NCBI RefSeq assembly: GCF_002879615.1
Contig: NZ_PNRF01000019.1
Coordinates: 62,001 to 126,000, forward strand
Reading direction: 5' to 3'
Length of the DNA stretch: 64,000 nt
Source of the DNA: Billgrantia endophytica
Lineage (GTDB): Bacteria > Pseudomonadota > Gammaproteobacteria > Pseudomonadales > Halomonadaceae
This document shows positions 48,151 through 56,963 of this stretch, piece by piece. The notes under the pieces were generated by a model. It saw nothing but the letters and a program-made list of their open reading frames with translations. It searched no databases and was not told the origin of the DNA. How positions within the stretch are numbered: the stretch's first letter is position 1; the number at the start of each line of letters is the position of its first letter. A program made the position numbers and the translations under genes.

Positions 48151-50101
48151 GCAGCACGGCTTCGTCCCGGTAGTCCCGGGGAACGATGCCCCAGGTCTTC
48201 AACCGCGAGAACAGCGTAGTCGGCTTCAGACCCAGCAACTCGGCGGCCCCTCCCTGCCCCGACACCTTTCCCGCGCACTCCTTCAATGCCGCAATGGCGT
48301 TGTCGCGCTGACGGCGACACAGCTCCTGCTCGGGGAGCGGTCCTCCATCGTCCCCCGCCCTCAACGTCTCGATTCGGGGAGCGGAAGGCTCGGCGAGCAG
48401 CAGGTCGTCGAAGGTCAGGCGTCCATCCTGGGTGACGATCACCTGGCGCTCGATGACATTTTCCAGTTCACGGATGTTCCCAGGCCAGGCATAGCGCTGC
48501 AGTATCTCGAGCTGGGCCGGGGGGATGCGCACACCGGGCTTGTTGAACTTCTGGCAGGCACGCTGCAGGAAATGTCGTGCCAGCAGGGGCACGTCCTCGA
48601 TTCGGCTGCGCAGCGGTACGGAGTCGATGGGAAAGACATTGAGACGGAAGTACAGGTCCTCACGGAAGCCGCCCTCTTCGATCATCCCGCGCAGCTCACG
48701 ATTGGTCGCGGCGATCACCCGGACGTCGACCTCTCGGGTACGGTTGTCGCCGACCCGCTCGAACTGCTGGTCCTGCAGCACTCTCAATAGCTTGCTCTGC
48801 AGTTCCAGGGGAATCTCACCAACCTCGTCGAGGAACAGGGTTCCACCATCGGCGAGCTCGAAGCGTCCGGGCCGGTCGCTTACCGCGCCGGTGAACGCTC
48901 CCTTCACATGGCCGAAGAACTCGCTTTCGAACAGGTCGCGGGGAATCGCCGCACAGTTGACGCGGATCAGCGGCCGGCCGCTGCGCTCGCTACCCACATG
49001 AATGGCCCGGGCAATCAGCTCCTTGCCGGTCCCCGATTCGCCACTGATCAATACATTGGCATCCGTGGGCGCCACCAGCGCGATCTGGCGAATCAGCTGG
49101 GCAACCGCCGGACTCTCACCGACGATCTCACGGTGGTTGAGTTCAGCCTTGATCTCCTCTTGCAGGTATTGATTCTCGAGCTCCAGACGCTGCTTGAGCA
49201 GTTCCACTTCCGAAAGCGCATCGCGCAGTTGCTGCTCGGCGCGCTTGCGTTCGCGAATATCGCGGAACAACACTACCGCACCCACCAGACGCCCCATTTC
49301 GAAGATCGGGGTACTGGTGTATTCCACCGGTATCGCCTCACCATTCTTGTGCCAGAACACCTCATCGTCGACGCGATGCACCTGCCCATCGCTGAAGGAC
49401 GCATGGATAGGGCACTGTTGCACCGGGAAATGGCCGCCGTCGGCACGGGTATGGTGAAACATCCGATGAGCGTCGTGTCCCACCATGTCGTCACTGCTCC
49501 AGCCCAGGATACGCTCGGCAGCCGGATTGACGAAGGTGGTCCTGCCCTCCGCATCGAGGCCATAGATCCCTTCCCCGGCAGCCCCCAGGATCAGCTGATT
49601 CTGGCGTTCGATCCGTTCGAAGACCTGCTCGACCCGCTCCCAACCCACATGACCGCGACGATGCTGCCGGCACAGGTCGGCCTTGGCGCGGCGCTGTTCA
49701 GCCTTGTCACGATCGATCAGGGTCAGCAACAGTTCGCCACTTGCCTCGAGCGACTGAGCGAAGGTTTCGACATGGTGCGGCTGGCGTGACAGATCGAGCA
49801 GCACCAGGTCATCGGACCATGCCGGCGACCGGTTCAATGCCTCATCGGTGAAACTGACCCACAGCGGCAAGGCCGCGCCGAAGAAATGGCTGAAGGGGCG
49901 TGCCGCCAACGTCTGTACCTCGCCCCCGAGCAGTTCGCAGGCCGCCACATTGGCATCGATCAGGCTGTCACGGAAGGGATCGACGACCAGCATCGCCTGG
50001 GGTGACCGGTCGAATACCCTGACGTGGAGCGGGGACGCCACCGGGGAGCCCGGTGCTTGCGCCGGCAGAGAGGAAAATGGGAATGAAGAGGAGGAGTTCA
50101 T
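48119..50101 (-). CDS. cynF: Sigma54-dependent Fis-family regulator, probable cyanate-responsive activator
   Basis: Enhancer-binding protein of 660 residues. N-terminal half: PAS-like segments (about 25-85 and 185-300, the second with [21 protein letters not shown]) and a coiled coil (about 300-335). The central AAA+ domain has Walker [16 protein letters not shown], the sigma54-contact GAFTGA motif in [14 protein letters not shown] and Walker [14 protein letters not shown]. The C-terminal Fis-type HTH is [21 protein letters not shown] (helices around ELLGLK and TLFSRLK). The start at 50101 is the ATG of MNSSSS; a longer in-frame start at 50155 exists. Divergent from cynABDS, which has a sigma54-type promoter; in Pseudomonas pseudoalcaligenes a sigma54-dependent CynF controls the cyn genes (established knowledge, from memory). 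The sensing role here is inferred. Confidence 0.85.
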   Translation of the reverse strand: MNSSSSFPFSSLPAQAPGSPVASPLHVRVFDRSPQAMLVVDPFRDSLIDANVAACELLGGEVQTLAARPFSHFFGAALPLWVSFTDEALNRSPAWSDDLVLLDLSRQPHHVETFAQSLEASGELLLTLIDRDKAEQRRAKADLCRQHRRGHVGWERVEQVFERIERQNQLILGAAGEGIYGLDAEGRTTFVNPAAERILGWSSDDMVGHDAHRMFHHTRADGGHFPVQQCPIHASFSDGQVHRVDDEVFWHKNGEAIPVEYTSTPIFEMGRLVGAVVLFRDIRERKRAEQQLRDALSEVELLKQRLELENQYLQEEIKAELNHREIVGESPAVAQLIRQIALVAPTDANVLISGESGTGKELIARAIHVGSERSGRPLIRVNCAAIPRDLFESEFFGHVKGAFTGAVSDRPGRFELADGGTLFLDEVGEIPLELQSKLLRVLQDQQFERVGDNRTREVDVRVIAATNRELRGMIEEGGFREDLYFRLNVFPIDSVPLRSRIEDVPLLARHFLQRACQKFNKPGVRIPPAQLEILQRYAWPGNIRELENVIERQVIVTQDGRLTFDDLLLAEPSAPRIETLRAGDDGGPLPEQELCRRQRDNAIAALKECAGKVSGQGGAAELLGLKPTTLFSRLKTWGIVPRDYRDEAVLPSGRPTPSPR

Positions 50102-50157
50102 CACAGCTTGCCCTACATAAGAAACCTGTTTCCTGTCATACAAAAGCCACGCCATCT

Positions 50158-50208
50158 ACGAAAATTCGTCATTTTTTCAACGAAATATCGTCAACCACGA
50201 TATTTCGT
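50158..50208. promoter_or_regulatory. Enhancer-like repeats between cynF and cynA
   Basis: Three 12-bp sites: ACGAAAATTCGT (50158-50169), ACGAAATATCGT (50180-50191) and ACGATATTTCGT (50197-50208). The last two form a perfect inverted repeat with a 5-nt spacer; the first is a near palindrome of the same kind, 22 nt from the second start to start. They are 85-135 nt upstream of the sigma54-type promoter, a normal enhancer distance, and just upstream of cynF itself, so they are the likely CynF sites for activation and autoregulation. Confidence 0.65.
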
Positions 50209-50290
50209 CACTTCCCGGCGCCATGGATACAACTCATGGGGTACCTGCCAGACGATTGAAAAAAAAGCCTTATTCCTCCATGCCGGGAAT

Positions 50291-50307
50291 CTGGCACCGA
50301 ATTCGCT
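50291..50307 (+). promoter_or_regulatory. Sigma54 (-24/-12) promoter for cynABDS
   Basis: CTGGCACCGAATTCGCT keeps the essential GG-N10-GC spacing (GG at 50293-50294, GC at 50305-50306) and the TGGCAC of the -24 box; the -12 box TTCGC departs from TTGC. It is about 90 nt before the cynA start. Confidence 0.65.
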
Positions 50308-50396
50308 TCATCTGGGTATGCGGCGTCCGGCATTCCTCCCTTGCACCACCCCGGCGCAGCACATCGTCCCACCGCTCCCGTGAGGTGAATGACAAC

Positions 50397-51812
50397 ATGA
50401 CCGATCACAACGACCACAACAGCCTGGGCAATCCTTTCGACCATCGCCAGTCCCTGATCCATGGGCGGCATTGCGACTGCCACGCTTGTCAGGCCGATGA
50501 TGCACCGCGCATCATGCCGGCCGCGGCCAAGGCGACCGCCGACACCGCGGCCAACAGCGAGGCGATGATGGACCGGGTGGTGGAAAGTGCCCTGGTGCGC
50601 GGCATGTTCGGCCATAGCGACATGCATCGCCGCCAGTTCATGAAACTGGTGGGTGGCGGCACCGTCGCCGCGGCGCTGGCCAGCCTGCTTCCAATGGATG
50701 CCATCAAGGCGGCGGTCAAGGAGGACCTGGGGCCACTGGAGAAGACCCGCCTCGAGATCGGCTTCATCCCCATTACCTGTGCCACGCCAATCATCATGGC
50801 CCACCCGATGGGCTTCTACGAACGCTATGGCCTGGATGTCGACGTGGTCAAGACCGCCGGGTGGGCGCTGATCCGCGACAACTCGCTCAATGACCGCTTC
50901 GATGCAGCCCACATGCTGTCACCCATGCCGCTGGCGATGAGCCTGGGCATCGGCTCCAGTCAGCGCTCGTTCATCGCCCCGGCGATCGAAAACATCAACG
51001 GCCAGGCGATCGTGTTGCACAACGACCATCAGGACAAGCGCGACCCCGAGCAGTGGAGGGGCTTCACCTTCGGCGTGCCGTTCGAGTATTCGATGCACAA
51101 CTTCCTGCTGCGCTACTACGTCGCCGAGCACGGGCTCGATCCCGACCAGGATATCCAGATCCGTGTGATCCCACCGCCCGAGATGGTTGCCAACCTGCGC
51201 GCCGGCAATATCGACGGTTTCCTCTCGCCGGACCCGTTCAACCAGCGCGCGGTCTATGAGCGCATCGGTTTCATCCACCTTCTGACCAAGGATATCTGGG
51301 ACGGCCACCCGTGCTGCGCCTTCGCCACCAGCGCCACTTTCGCCCGCGAGAACCCCAACACCTACGGCGCGCTGCTGCGGGCGATCATCGACGCCACCCA
51401 GTATTCATCGGACCCGGCCAACCGCTCGGAGATCGCCGAGGCCATCGCCCCGACCAGCTATCTCAACCAGCCGGTCAATGTCATCGAGCAGGTGCTTACC
51501 GGGCGCTTCGCCGACGGCCTGGGCGAGGTCCGCGACGTACCCGACCGCATCGACTTCGATCCCTTCCCCTGGCACTCCATGGCGGTCTGGATCCTTACCC
51601 AGATGAAGCGCTGGGGTTACATCGATGGCGATGTCGACTATCAGCGGGTCGCCCGCGATGTGTTCCTGGCGACCGAAGCCCAGGAAGTGATGCGCGAACT
51701 CGGCTACGACGCCCCGGAAGAGACTGCACGCAACTACGAGATCATGGGCAAGACCTTCGACTACAGCGACCCCGACGCCTACGTGAACAGCTTCGATATC
51801 CGCAGGAGCTAA
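50397..51812 (+). CDS. cynA: Cyanate/nitrate-type ABC transporter substrate-binding protein (NrtA/CynA family)
   Basis: Periplasmic binding protein of 471 residues. Export looks Tat-dependent: HRRQFMKLVGGGTVAAALASLL has the twin Arg at residues 78-79 followed by a hydrophobic segment. The N-region before it is unusually long (77 residues) and has a Cys-rich motif, HCDCHACQ (Cys26, 28, 31). The mature part has the NrtA/CmpA pattern: EIGFIPITCATPIIMAHP, then KTAGWALIRDNSL and DAAHMLSPMPLAMSLG. The start at 50397 follows GAGGTGA about 9 nt upstream. First gene of cynABDS; cyanate as ligand is inferred from cynS in the same operon. Confidence 0.87.
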   Translation: MTDHNDHNSLGNPFDHRQSLIHGRHCDCHACQADDAPRIMPAAAKATADTAANSEAMMDRVVESALVRGMFGHSDMHRRQFMKLVGGGTVAAALASLLPMDAIKAAVKEDLGPLEKTRLEIGFIPITCATPIIMAHPMGFYERYGLDVDVVKTAGWALIRDNSLNDRFDAAHMLSPMPLAMSLGIGSSQRSFIAPAIENINGQAIVLHNDHQDKRDPEQWRGFTFGVPFEYSMHNFLLRYYVAEHGLDPDQDIQIRVIPPPEMVANLRAGNIDGFLSPDPFNQRAVYERIGFIHLLTKDIWDGHPCCAFATSATFARENPNTYGALLRAIIDATQYSSDPANRSEIAEAIAPTSYLNQPVNVIEQVLTGRFADGLGEVRDVPDRIDFDPFPWHSMAVWILTQMKRWGYIDGDVDYQRVARDVFLATEAQEVMRELGYDAPEETARNYEIMGKTFDYSDPDAYVNSFDIRRS

Positions 51813-51815
51813 GCC

Positions 51816-52676
51816 ATGGACCGCACGACCACCGAGTGGAAATTCAGCCTCAACGTCCGCGCCGGTATCCTCGCCATGCTGCTGCTGGCCCTGTTTCTGG
51901 GGCTATGGGAGGGTCTCAACCGGGCTCCGATCCTCGGCGGCACCGGCGCCGAGCTCAGCGAATACGAGCAGATGATGGGCGGCGCCGACGAAACCGCCAG
52001 GGTGCCGCCGCCCTCCGACATCATGCTGCGCGCCTGGGACGAGCTTTCCAATCCGTTCTATGATGCCGGCCCCAACGACAAGGGCATCGGCATCCAGCTC
52101 GGTCATTCACTGTTCCGGGTGCTGACCGGCTATTTCGCCGCCGCGCTGGTGGCCATCCCCATCGGGTTCCTGATCGGCATGTCGCCGCTGATGTACAAGG
52201 CACTCAACCCCTTCATCCAGGTGTTGCGACCGATCTCGCCGCTGGCCTGGATGCCGCTGGCACTGTTCATCATCCGCGACGCCCAGGCCTCGGCGATCTT
52301 CGTGATCTTCATCTGCTCGATCTGGCCGATGCTGCTCAACACCGCCTTCGGCGTCGCCGGGGTCCGACAGGACTGGGTCAACGTGGCGCGCACCCACGAA
52401 CTATCACCGCTCAGAACCGCCTTCAAGGTAATCCTGCCCGCCGCCGCGCCGACCATCCTCACCGGGATGCGCATCTCCATCGGCATCGCCTGGCTGGTGA
52501 TCGTCGCCGCCGAGATGCTCGTCGGTGGCACCGGCATCGGTTACTACGTGTGGAACGAGTGGAACAACCTCGACCTGACCAGCGTGATCTTCGCGATCCT
52601 GATGATCGGTGTGGTCGGCATGCTGCTCGACCTGGCACTGGGTGCGGTCGCCAAGCTGGTCGCGTACCAGGAATAA
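51816..52676 (+). CDS. cynB: Cyanate/nitrate-type ABC transporter permease (NrtB family)
   Basis: Inner-membrane permease of 286 residues with about six membrane helices. The first is IRAGILAMLLLALFLGLWEG-like near residues 10-30, and the rest fall after residue 95. The ABC-permease EAA loop reads ARTHELSPLRTAFKVILPAAAPTILTGMR (helices split around the Gly), as in NrtB/SsuC proteins. The stop of cynA and this start are 3 nt apart. It delivers substrate from CynA with CynD as motor. Confidence 0.9.
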   Translation: MDRTTTEWKFSLNVRAGILAMLLLALFLGLWEGLNRAPILGGTGAELSEYEQMMGGADETARVPPPSDIMLRAWDELSNPFYDAGPNDKGIGIQLGHSLFRVLTGYFAAALVAIPIGFLIGMSPLMYKALNPFIQVLRPISPLAWMPLALFIIRDAQASAIFVIFICSIWPMLLNTAFGVAGVRQDWVNVARTHELSPLRTAFKVILPAAAPTILTGMRISIGIAWLVIVAAEMLVGGTGIGYYVWNEWNNLDLTSVIFAILMIGVVGMLLDLALGAVAKLVAYQE

Positions 52677-52692
52677 CCTCGAGGAGACACGC

Positions 52693-53655
52693 ATGAGTCA
52701 CGCCTTCGTAGAAGTTCAGCAAGCCGCCAAGCGCTTTCCCGGTGCCAAGGGTGGCGAGGATCTGGCGGTCTTCGAGAACGTCAGCTTCACGCTCGAGAAG
52801 GGCGAGTTCGTCTGCATCATCGGCCATTCCGGCTGCGGCAAATCGACGATCATGAACGCGCTGGCCGGGCTCGACCGATTCAGCGATGGCGTCATGGTCA
52901 TGGAGGGCAAGGAGATCGATGGACCCAGCCTCGAGCGTGGCGTGGTATTCCAGAACTACAGCCTGCTGCCGTGGCTCTCGGCATTGGAGAACGTGCGCTT
53001 CGGGGTGCGCGCCCGCTGGCAGCAGTGGGATGGGGCCAAGGTCACCGAGCACAGCCTCAGGTACCTGGAGATGGTCGGGCTCAGGGATGTGGTCGAGCGC
53101 AAGCCGGCGCAACTCTCCGGCGGCATGCGCCAGCGCGTCAGCATCGCCCGCGCCTTCGCCACCAAACCCAAGTTGCTGCTGCTCGACGAGCCGTTTGGCG
53201 CGTTGGATGCATTGACCCGGGGAGTGATCCAGGACGAATTGATCAAGATCTGGACCCGGGATCGGCAGACGGTGTTCATGATCACCCACGACGTCGATGA
53301 GGCGATCCTGCTCGCCGACCGCATCCTGCTGATGACCAACGGCCCCGAGGCACGCATCGCCGAGGCGGTGGAGATCGACCTGCCGCGGCCACGCAACCGC
53401 GCCGAGATCATCAAGCATCCGCACTTCTATGCCATCCGCAACTACCTGGTCGACTTCCTGGTGAACCGCTCCGCCACCATGCGGCCCGGCGACCTGGATA
53501 AAAACGGCCTGCGCTATCCCAAGTCGATCAACCCGGTCGACCTGGGGTCGCCCGAGGCCAACCCCCGCCCGGTGACCGATGACAGCACCAAGGTCGCCGC
53601 TACCCCCAACGCCACACCGCTCACCGTCACTCCCAAGGAGACGCATCATGGATAA
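52693..53655 (+). CDS. cynD: Cyanate/nitrate-type ABC transporter ATP-binding protein
   Basis: ATPase of 320 residues. Walker A IGHSGCGKSTIMNAL, Q-loop VVFQNYSLLPWLS, signature LSGGMRQRVSIARA, Walker B LLLLDEPFGALDALTR and H-loop ITHDVDEA are all intact. After the nucleotide domain there is a C-terminal extension of about 60 residues rich in Pro, Thr and Asn, with no recognised domain. GAGGAG lies 7 nt before the ATG. The last 8 nt overlap cynS. Confidence 0.91.
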   Translation: MSHAFVEVQQAAKRFPGAKGGEDLAVFENVSFTLEKGEFVCIIGHSGCGKSTIMNALAGLDRFSDGVMVMEGKEIDGPSLERGVVFQNYSLLPWLSALENVRFGVRARWQQWDGAKVTEHSLRYLEMVGLRDVVERKPAQLSGGMRQRVSIARAFATKPKLLLLDEPFGALDALTRGVIQDELIKIWTRDRQTVFMITHDVDEAILLADRILLMTNGPEARIAEAVEIDLPRPRNRAEIIKHPHFYAIRNYLVDFLVNRSATMRPGDLDKNGLRYPKSINPVDLGSPEANPRPVTDDSTKVAATPNATPLTVTPKETHHG

Positions 53656-54088
53656 ACTCGAAATGCGCCACACCCTGCTCGCCGCCAAGGCCCGGAAAAA
53701 GCTGAGCTGGGACGATATCGGCAGCGCCATCGGCATGTCGCCGGTGTGGACCGCCTCGGCCTGCTACGGCATGAACAGTGCCAATCACGAGGTCGCCCAC
53801 ACGCTGTGCGATGTGCTCGGCGTCGACGCAGACGTCGCCGAGGCGCTCATGGCCTTCCCGACCAAGGCGTGGGACGAGGCGATTCCCCAGGACCCGCTGA
53901 TCTATCGCCTCTACGAGGTGGTGGGCGTCTACGGCGAGACCTTGAAGGACGTGATCCAGGAGAAGTTCGGCGACGGCATCATGAGCGCCATCGATTTCTC
54001 CATGGAAGTCGACAAGATCGAGGACCCCAAGGGCGACCGCGTGCTGCTGACCCTCAACGGCAAGTTCCTGCCCTACAAGTCCTGGTAA
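53648..54088 (+). CDS. cynS: Cyanate hydratase (cyanase)
   Basis: Converts cyanate plus bicarbonate to ammonia and CO2 (through carbamate), giving nitrogen from cyanate and removing a toxin. It has 146 residues against 156 in E. coli. The catalytic Arg, Glu and Ser are present in IYRLYEVVGVYG and EKFGDGIMSAIDF; the C-terminus GKFLPYKSW matches the family. An N-terminal helical domain (KLEMRHTLLAAKARKKLSW) is as expected. AAGGAG precedes the ATG within the end of cynD, so translation is coupled. Its 3' end overlaps the convergent fructosamine kinase gene by 16 nt. Confidence 0.96.
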   Translation: MDKLEMRHTLLAAKARKKLSWDDIGSAIGMSPVWTASACYGMNSANHEVAHTLCDVLGVDADVAEALMAFPTKAWDEAIPQDPLIYRLYEVVGVYGETLKDVIQEKFGDGIMSAIDFSMEVDKIEDPKGDRVLLTLNGKFLPYKSW

Positions 54089-54942
54089 CGCTCCACCCGC
54101 TCGACCATTCGCTCGACCCCGCCGCGATAGGCGCCACCGAACAGCAACAGATGGTTGAGCAACGGATAGAGCTGGAACAGCGCCTCACGCCTCGGCCAGT
54201 CGGCCGGGGCGTCACCCTTCCAGTAGGCATCGAAAAAGGCCTCTCCAGGCGAGCCGAACAACGTCAGCATGGCCAGGTCCACCTCCGCATAGTGGCGATA
54301 CACCGCCGGATCGATGATCGCCGGACCGCGTGGGGTGAAGAGCACGTTGCCCGACCACAGGTCGCCGTGGACCAGGCTCGCCGGCGTGTCGGGCAGCCAC
54401 TCTTCCAGTGCATGTGCCAATCGCTCGATCCGCTCGCGCAGTGTCGCGTCCATGAGGCCACGTTCATGACAGGCCACCGCCAGTGGCAACAGCCGCCGTT
54501 CGCGCTGGAACGCCCGGCCATCGGGCAACGTCGCATTGGCTTGCGGGGTGCGCCTGCAGGCATTGTCCCGCGGCCAGCCATGCGCGTCGCCGACATGGCC
54601 ATGCAATTCACGAAGCCCCTCGCCCAGCGCCGTGTCCCCCGCCACCGAACGCGGCGCGCTCTCCAACGCCTCCATCACCAGCCAGTCGCCAGCGACACCG
54701 AACACCTCCGGCACCACCAGCCCACTGCCAGCGTCGCGCAGGGCAGCCAGGCCCTCGGCCTCCCCGGCCAGCCGCGCGGCGGCATCATGCTTGATCACCA
54801 CTCCGCCCCGGTTGGTCTCCAATCGGTAGACCGCAGCGATATCGCCACCTCCCAGTGCCTGCAGTGCGCCACGCGGCGTCAACGACAACGACGCCAACAG
54901 CGCCTCGAGCGAATCATCCACTTCCACCTCCTGCCATAGCAT
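54073..54942 (-). CDS. Fructosamine kinase family protein
   Basis: Phosphotransferase of 289 residues with the APH/ChoK-like kinase fold. The catalytic loop is LVHGDLWSGNVLF and the metal-binding Asp follows in AIIDPAVYRHYAEVDLAML. VVIKHDA holds the ATP-binding Lys. Bacterial YniA-type members phosphorylate ketoamines or ribulosamines as part of protein deglycation; the exact substrate is not shown. The gene has no operon partner and converges on cynS with a 16-bp overlap. Confidence 0.9.
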   Translation of the reverse strand: MLWQEVEVDDSLEALLASLSLTPRGALQALGGGDIAAVYRLETNRGGVVIKHDAAARLAGEAEGLAALRDAGSGLVVPEVFGVAGDWLVMEALESAPRSVAGDTALGEGLRELHGHVGDAHGWPRDNACRRTPQANATLPDGRAFQRERRLLPLAVACHERGLMDATLRERIERLAHALEEWLPDTPASLVHGDLWSGNVLFTPRGPAIIDPAVYRHYAEVDLAMLTLFGSPGEAFFDAYWKGDAPADWPRREALFQLYPLLNHLLLFGGAYRGGVERMVERVERYQDL

Positions 54943-55136
54943 CGAGCTACCGACATCATGCCATGCCTCCGCCTCTCTCTGGCAAAGGCCTGCCGACTAT
55001 GGCAATAAGGAGGTTCTTCGACACGTCATATGAATTTGGCCTGCTCCAGCAGCCGCCCGACCGAGCTGGCAACCCATTGGCCAGTGTGGCACAACGGCAG
55101 CACCCCCCTGTTTTCAGGTATCAGGAGTCCCCCACC

Positions 55137-55448
55137 ATGTACAAGCTCGCCTTTTTCGTTCCGCTGGACGATGCCGAGTCGGTCAAGGAAGCCGTGTTCA
55201 AGACCGGTGCCGGACGCATCGGCGACTACGAAGCCTGCTGCTTCCAGACCCGCGGCCACGGCCAGTTCCGCCCATTGGCCGGTGCCGACCCGCATATCGG
55301 CGAGGTCGGCGAACTGGAGCACGTCGAGGAGTTGAAGGTCGAACTGGTGTGCGAGGATGGCCTGATTCAAGCCGCCGTGGCGGCATTGAAGCTCGCGCAC
55401 CCCTATGAGGAACCCGCATTCGACGTATGGAGGCTGGAAAGCCCTTGA
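55137..55448 (+). CDS. NIF3-like (YqfO/CutA-type insert) small protein
   Basis: A 103-residue protein MYKLAFFVPLDDAESVKEAVF... with the pattern GAGRIGDYEACCFQTRGHGQFRP and AHPYEEPAFDVWRL. This matches the PII/CutA-like insert domain found in NIF3/YqfO proteins, here as a stand-alone polypeptide; no NIF3 metal-binding core is present. GGAG 10-13 nt upstream supports the ATG at 55137; the frame is open upstream but without a site. Its function is unknown. It is convergent with the polyol operon. Confidence 0.82.
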   Translation: MYKLAFFVPLDDAESVKEAVFKTGAGRIGDYEACCFQTRGHGQFRPLAGADPHIGEVGELEHVEELKVELVCEDGLIQAAVAALKLAHPYEEPAFDVWRLESP

Positions 55449-55463
55449 GGTGAAGCGTCCCGA

Positions 55464-56963
55464 TCAACCGGCACAGCCATGGTGCGCCAACAGTGCCTGG
55501 CGATAACGCGAATAAACCGACTGGTAGGCGTCGACACGTGAGGCGTCGGGGTCGGCCAGCGAGCGTTCGTCGAGACGCACCAGCCGCGTGCAGAGCGGGT
55601 CGAGCGATATCGCCTCTCCACGCTCGTACTGGTGGCACCAGGCCGCCTGCAGGGCAGCGCCCAGGGCAGCGGCATCGGTGACCTCGGGGCAGATCACCTG
55701 AGTATCGGTCACATCGGCCACCATCTGTCTCCATACGGGGCTCTTGGCGCCACCGCCAATCAAGCGGATCTGGCTGACCCCCTCGACCAGGGGGCCAAAC
55801 AGTTCGAGGCCATAGCGTAGCCCGAAGGTAGCACCCTCCATCACCGCACGGCACAGATTGGCCTGAGTGACGTTGACACTGCTCAGACCGAGAAAGCTCG
55901 CGGTGGCCTCGGGCAGCATCGGCACCCGCTCGCCATTGAAGAACGGCAGTACGGTGACGCCGCCGGCTCCTATCGGGGCGCTGGCGACACGCTCACCGAA
56001 CGTCGCCAGATCCAGCCCGAACAGCTCGCGTACCCGCGTGGTCGCCGAAGTCACGTTCATGGTGCATATCAACGGCAGCCAGCCACCGCTGCTCGAACAG
56101 AAGTTGGCGACCATGGAGGTATCGCGAATCACCGGCTGCGGCGAGTAGGCGCACACCGTGCCCGAGGTGCCGAGGCTCAGCGTCACCAGGCCGGGCGTGA
56201 TGTTGCCGGTGCCGATGGCGCCCAACATGTTGTCGCCACCGCCACTGGAGACCAGGACACCGTCGGCCAGGCCCAGCTCGCGTGCCACGTCCCGGCGCAC
56301 CACGCCCGCCGCCTCATGGGAGGCGATCAGACGCGGCAGCACCCGTTCGGCATCCAGTTCGGGTGCGATGGCGGCGAGCACGTCGTGTCGCCAGCGCCGT
56401 GTGCGGGTATCGAAGTAGCCGGTACCCGAGGCATCGCCGGCTTCAGCGACCCGCTCGCCGGTCAACCAGAAGTTCAGGTAATCGTGGGGCAGTAACAGCG
56501 TCGCGATCCGGGCGTAGGAGTCGGGATGGACGTCGCGCAGCCAGGCGAGCTTGGAAGCGGTATAGCCGGTCTGCAATACCAGGCCCAGCGTGTCCAGGCA
56601 TCCGGCTTCGCCCCCCAGGCGTTCGACCAGCACCTGATTGTGTGCCGCCGTCTCGGTATCGCACCACAGCTTGGCCGGGTGTACCGGCTCGCCCCACGCA
56701 TCCAGTGCCACCAGACCATGCTGCTGGCCGGAAACGCCGATGGCGCGAATCGACGCGGCATCGATACCGGCCTTGTCCACCGCTTCCGCGAAGGCACCGC
56801 GCAAGGCCGCGATCCAACCCCCCGGATGCTGTTCACGGCGTCCGTTGTCCCCTTCGACGAGGACGTGCGGCCGACTGGCCTCGCCAAGGATCGACGCCCG
56901 TTCGATATCCACCACCATGACCTTGGTGCTCTGGGTTCCGCAATCCACCCCGGCGTACATCAT
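55464..56963 (-). CDS. xylB: Xylulokinase
   Basis: FGGY-family sugar kinase of 499 residues that phosphorylates D-xylulose. The N-terminal phosphate loop is AGVDCGTQSTKVMVVD; the substrate region GVSGQQHGLVALD carries the Asp/Gln pattern of XylB; the second domain has GGGAKSPVWRQMVADVT and a final Ala-rich segment. The gene overlaps the dehydrogenase upstream by 4 nt (ATGA). In polyol loci it handles xylulose formed from D-arabitol by the mannitol/arabitol dehydrogenase. It is the last gene of the operon. Confidence 0.93.
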   Translation of the reverse strand: MMYAGVDCGTQSTKVMVVDIERASILGEASRPHVLVEGDNGRREQHPGGWIAALRGAFAEAVDKAGIDAASIRAIGVSGQQHGLVALDAWGEPVHPAKLWCDTETAAHNQVLVERLGGEAGCLDTLGLVLQTGYTASKLAWLRDVHPDSYARIATLLLPHDYLNFWLTGERVAEAGDASGTGYFDTRTRRWRHDVLAAIAPELDAERVLPRLIASHEAAGVVRRDVARELGLADGVLVSSGGGDNMLGAIGTGNITPGLVTLSLGTSGTVCAYSPQPVIRDTSMVANFCSSSGGWLPLICTMNVTSATTRVRELFGLDLATFGERVASAPIGAGGVTVLPFFNGERVPMLPEATASFLGLSSVNVTQANLCRAVMEGATFGLRYGLELFGPLVEGVSQIRLIGGGAKSPVWRQMVADVTDTQVICPEVTDAAALGAALQAAWCHQYERGEAISLDPLCTRLVRLDERSLADPDASRVDAYQSVYSRYRQALLAHHGCAG

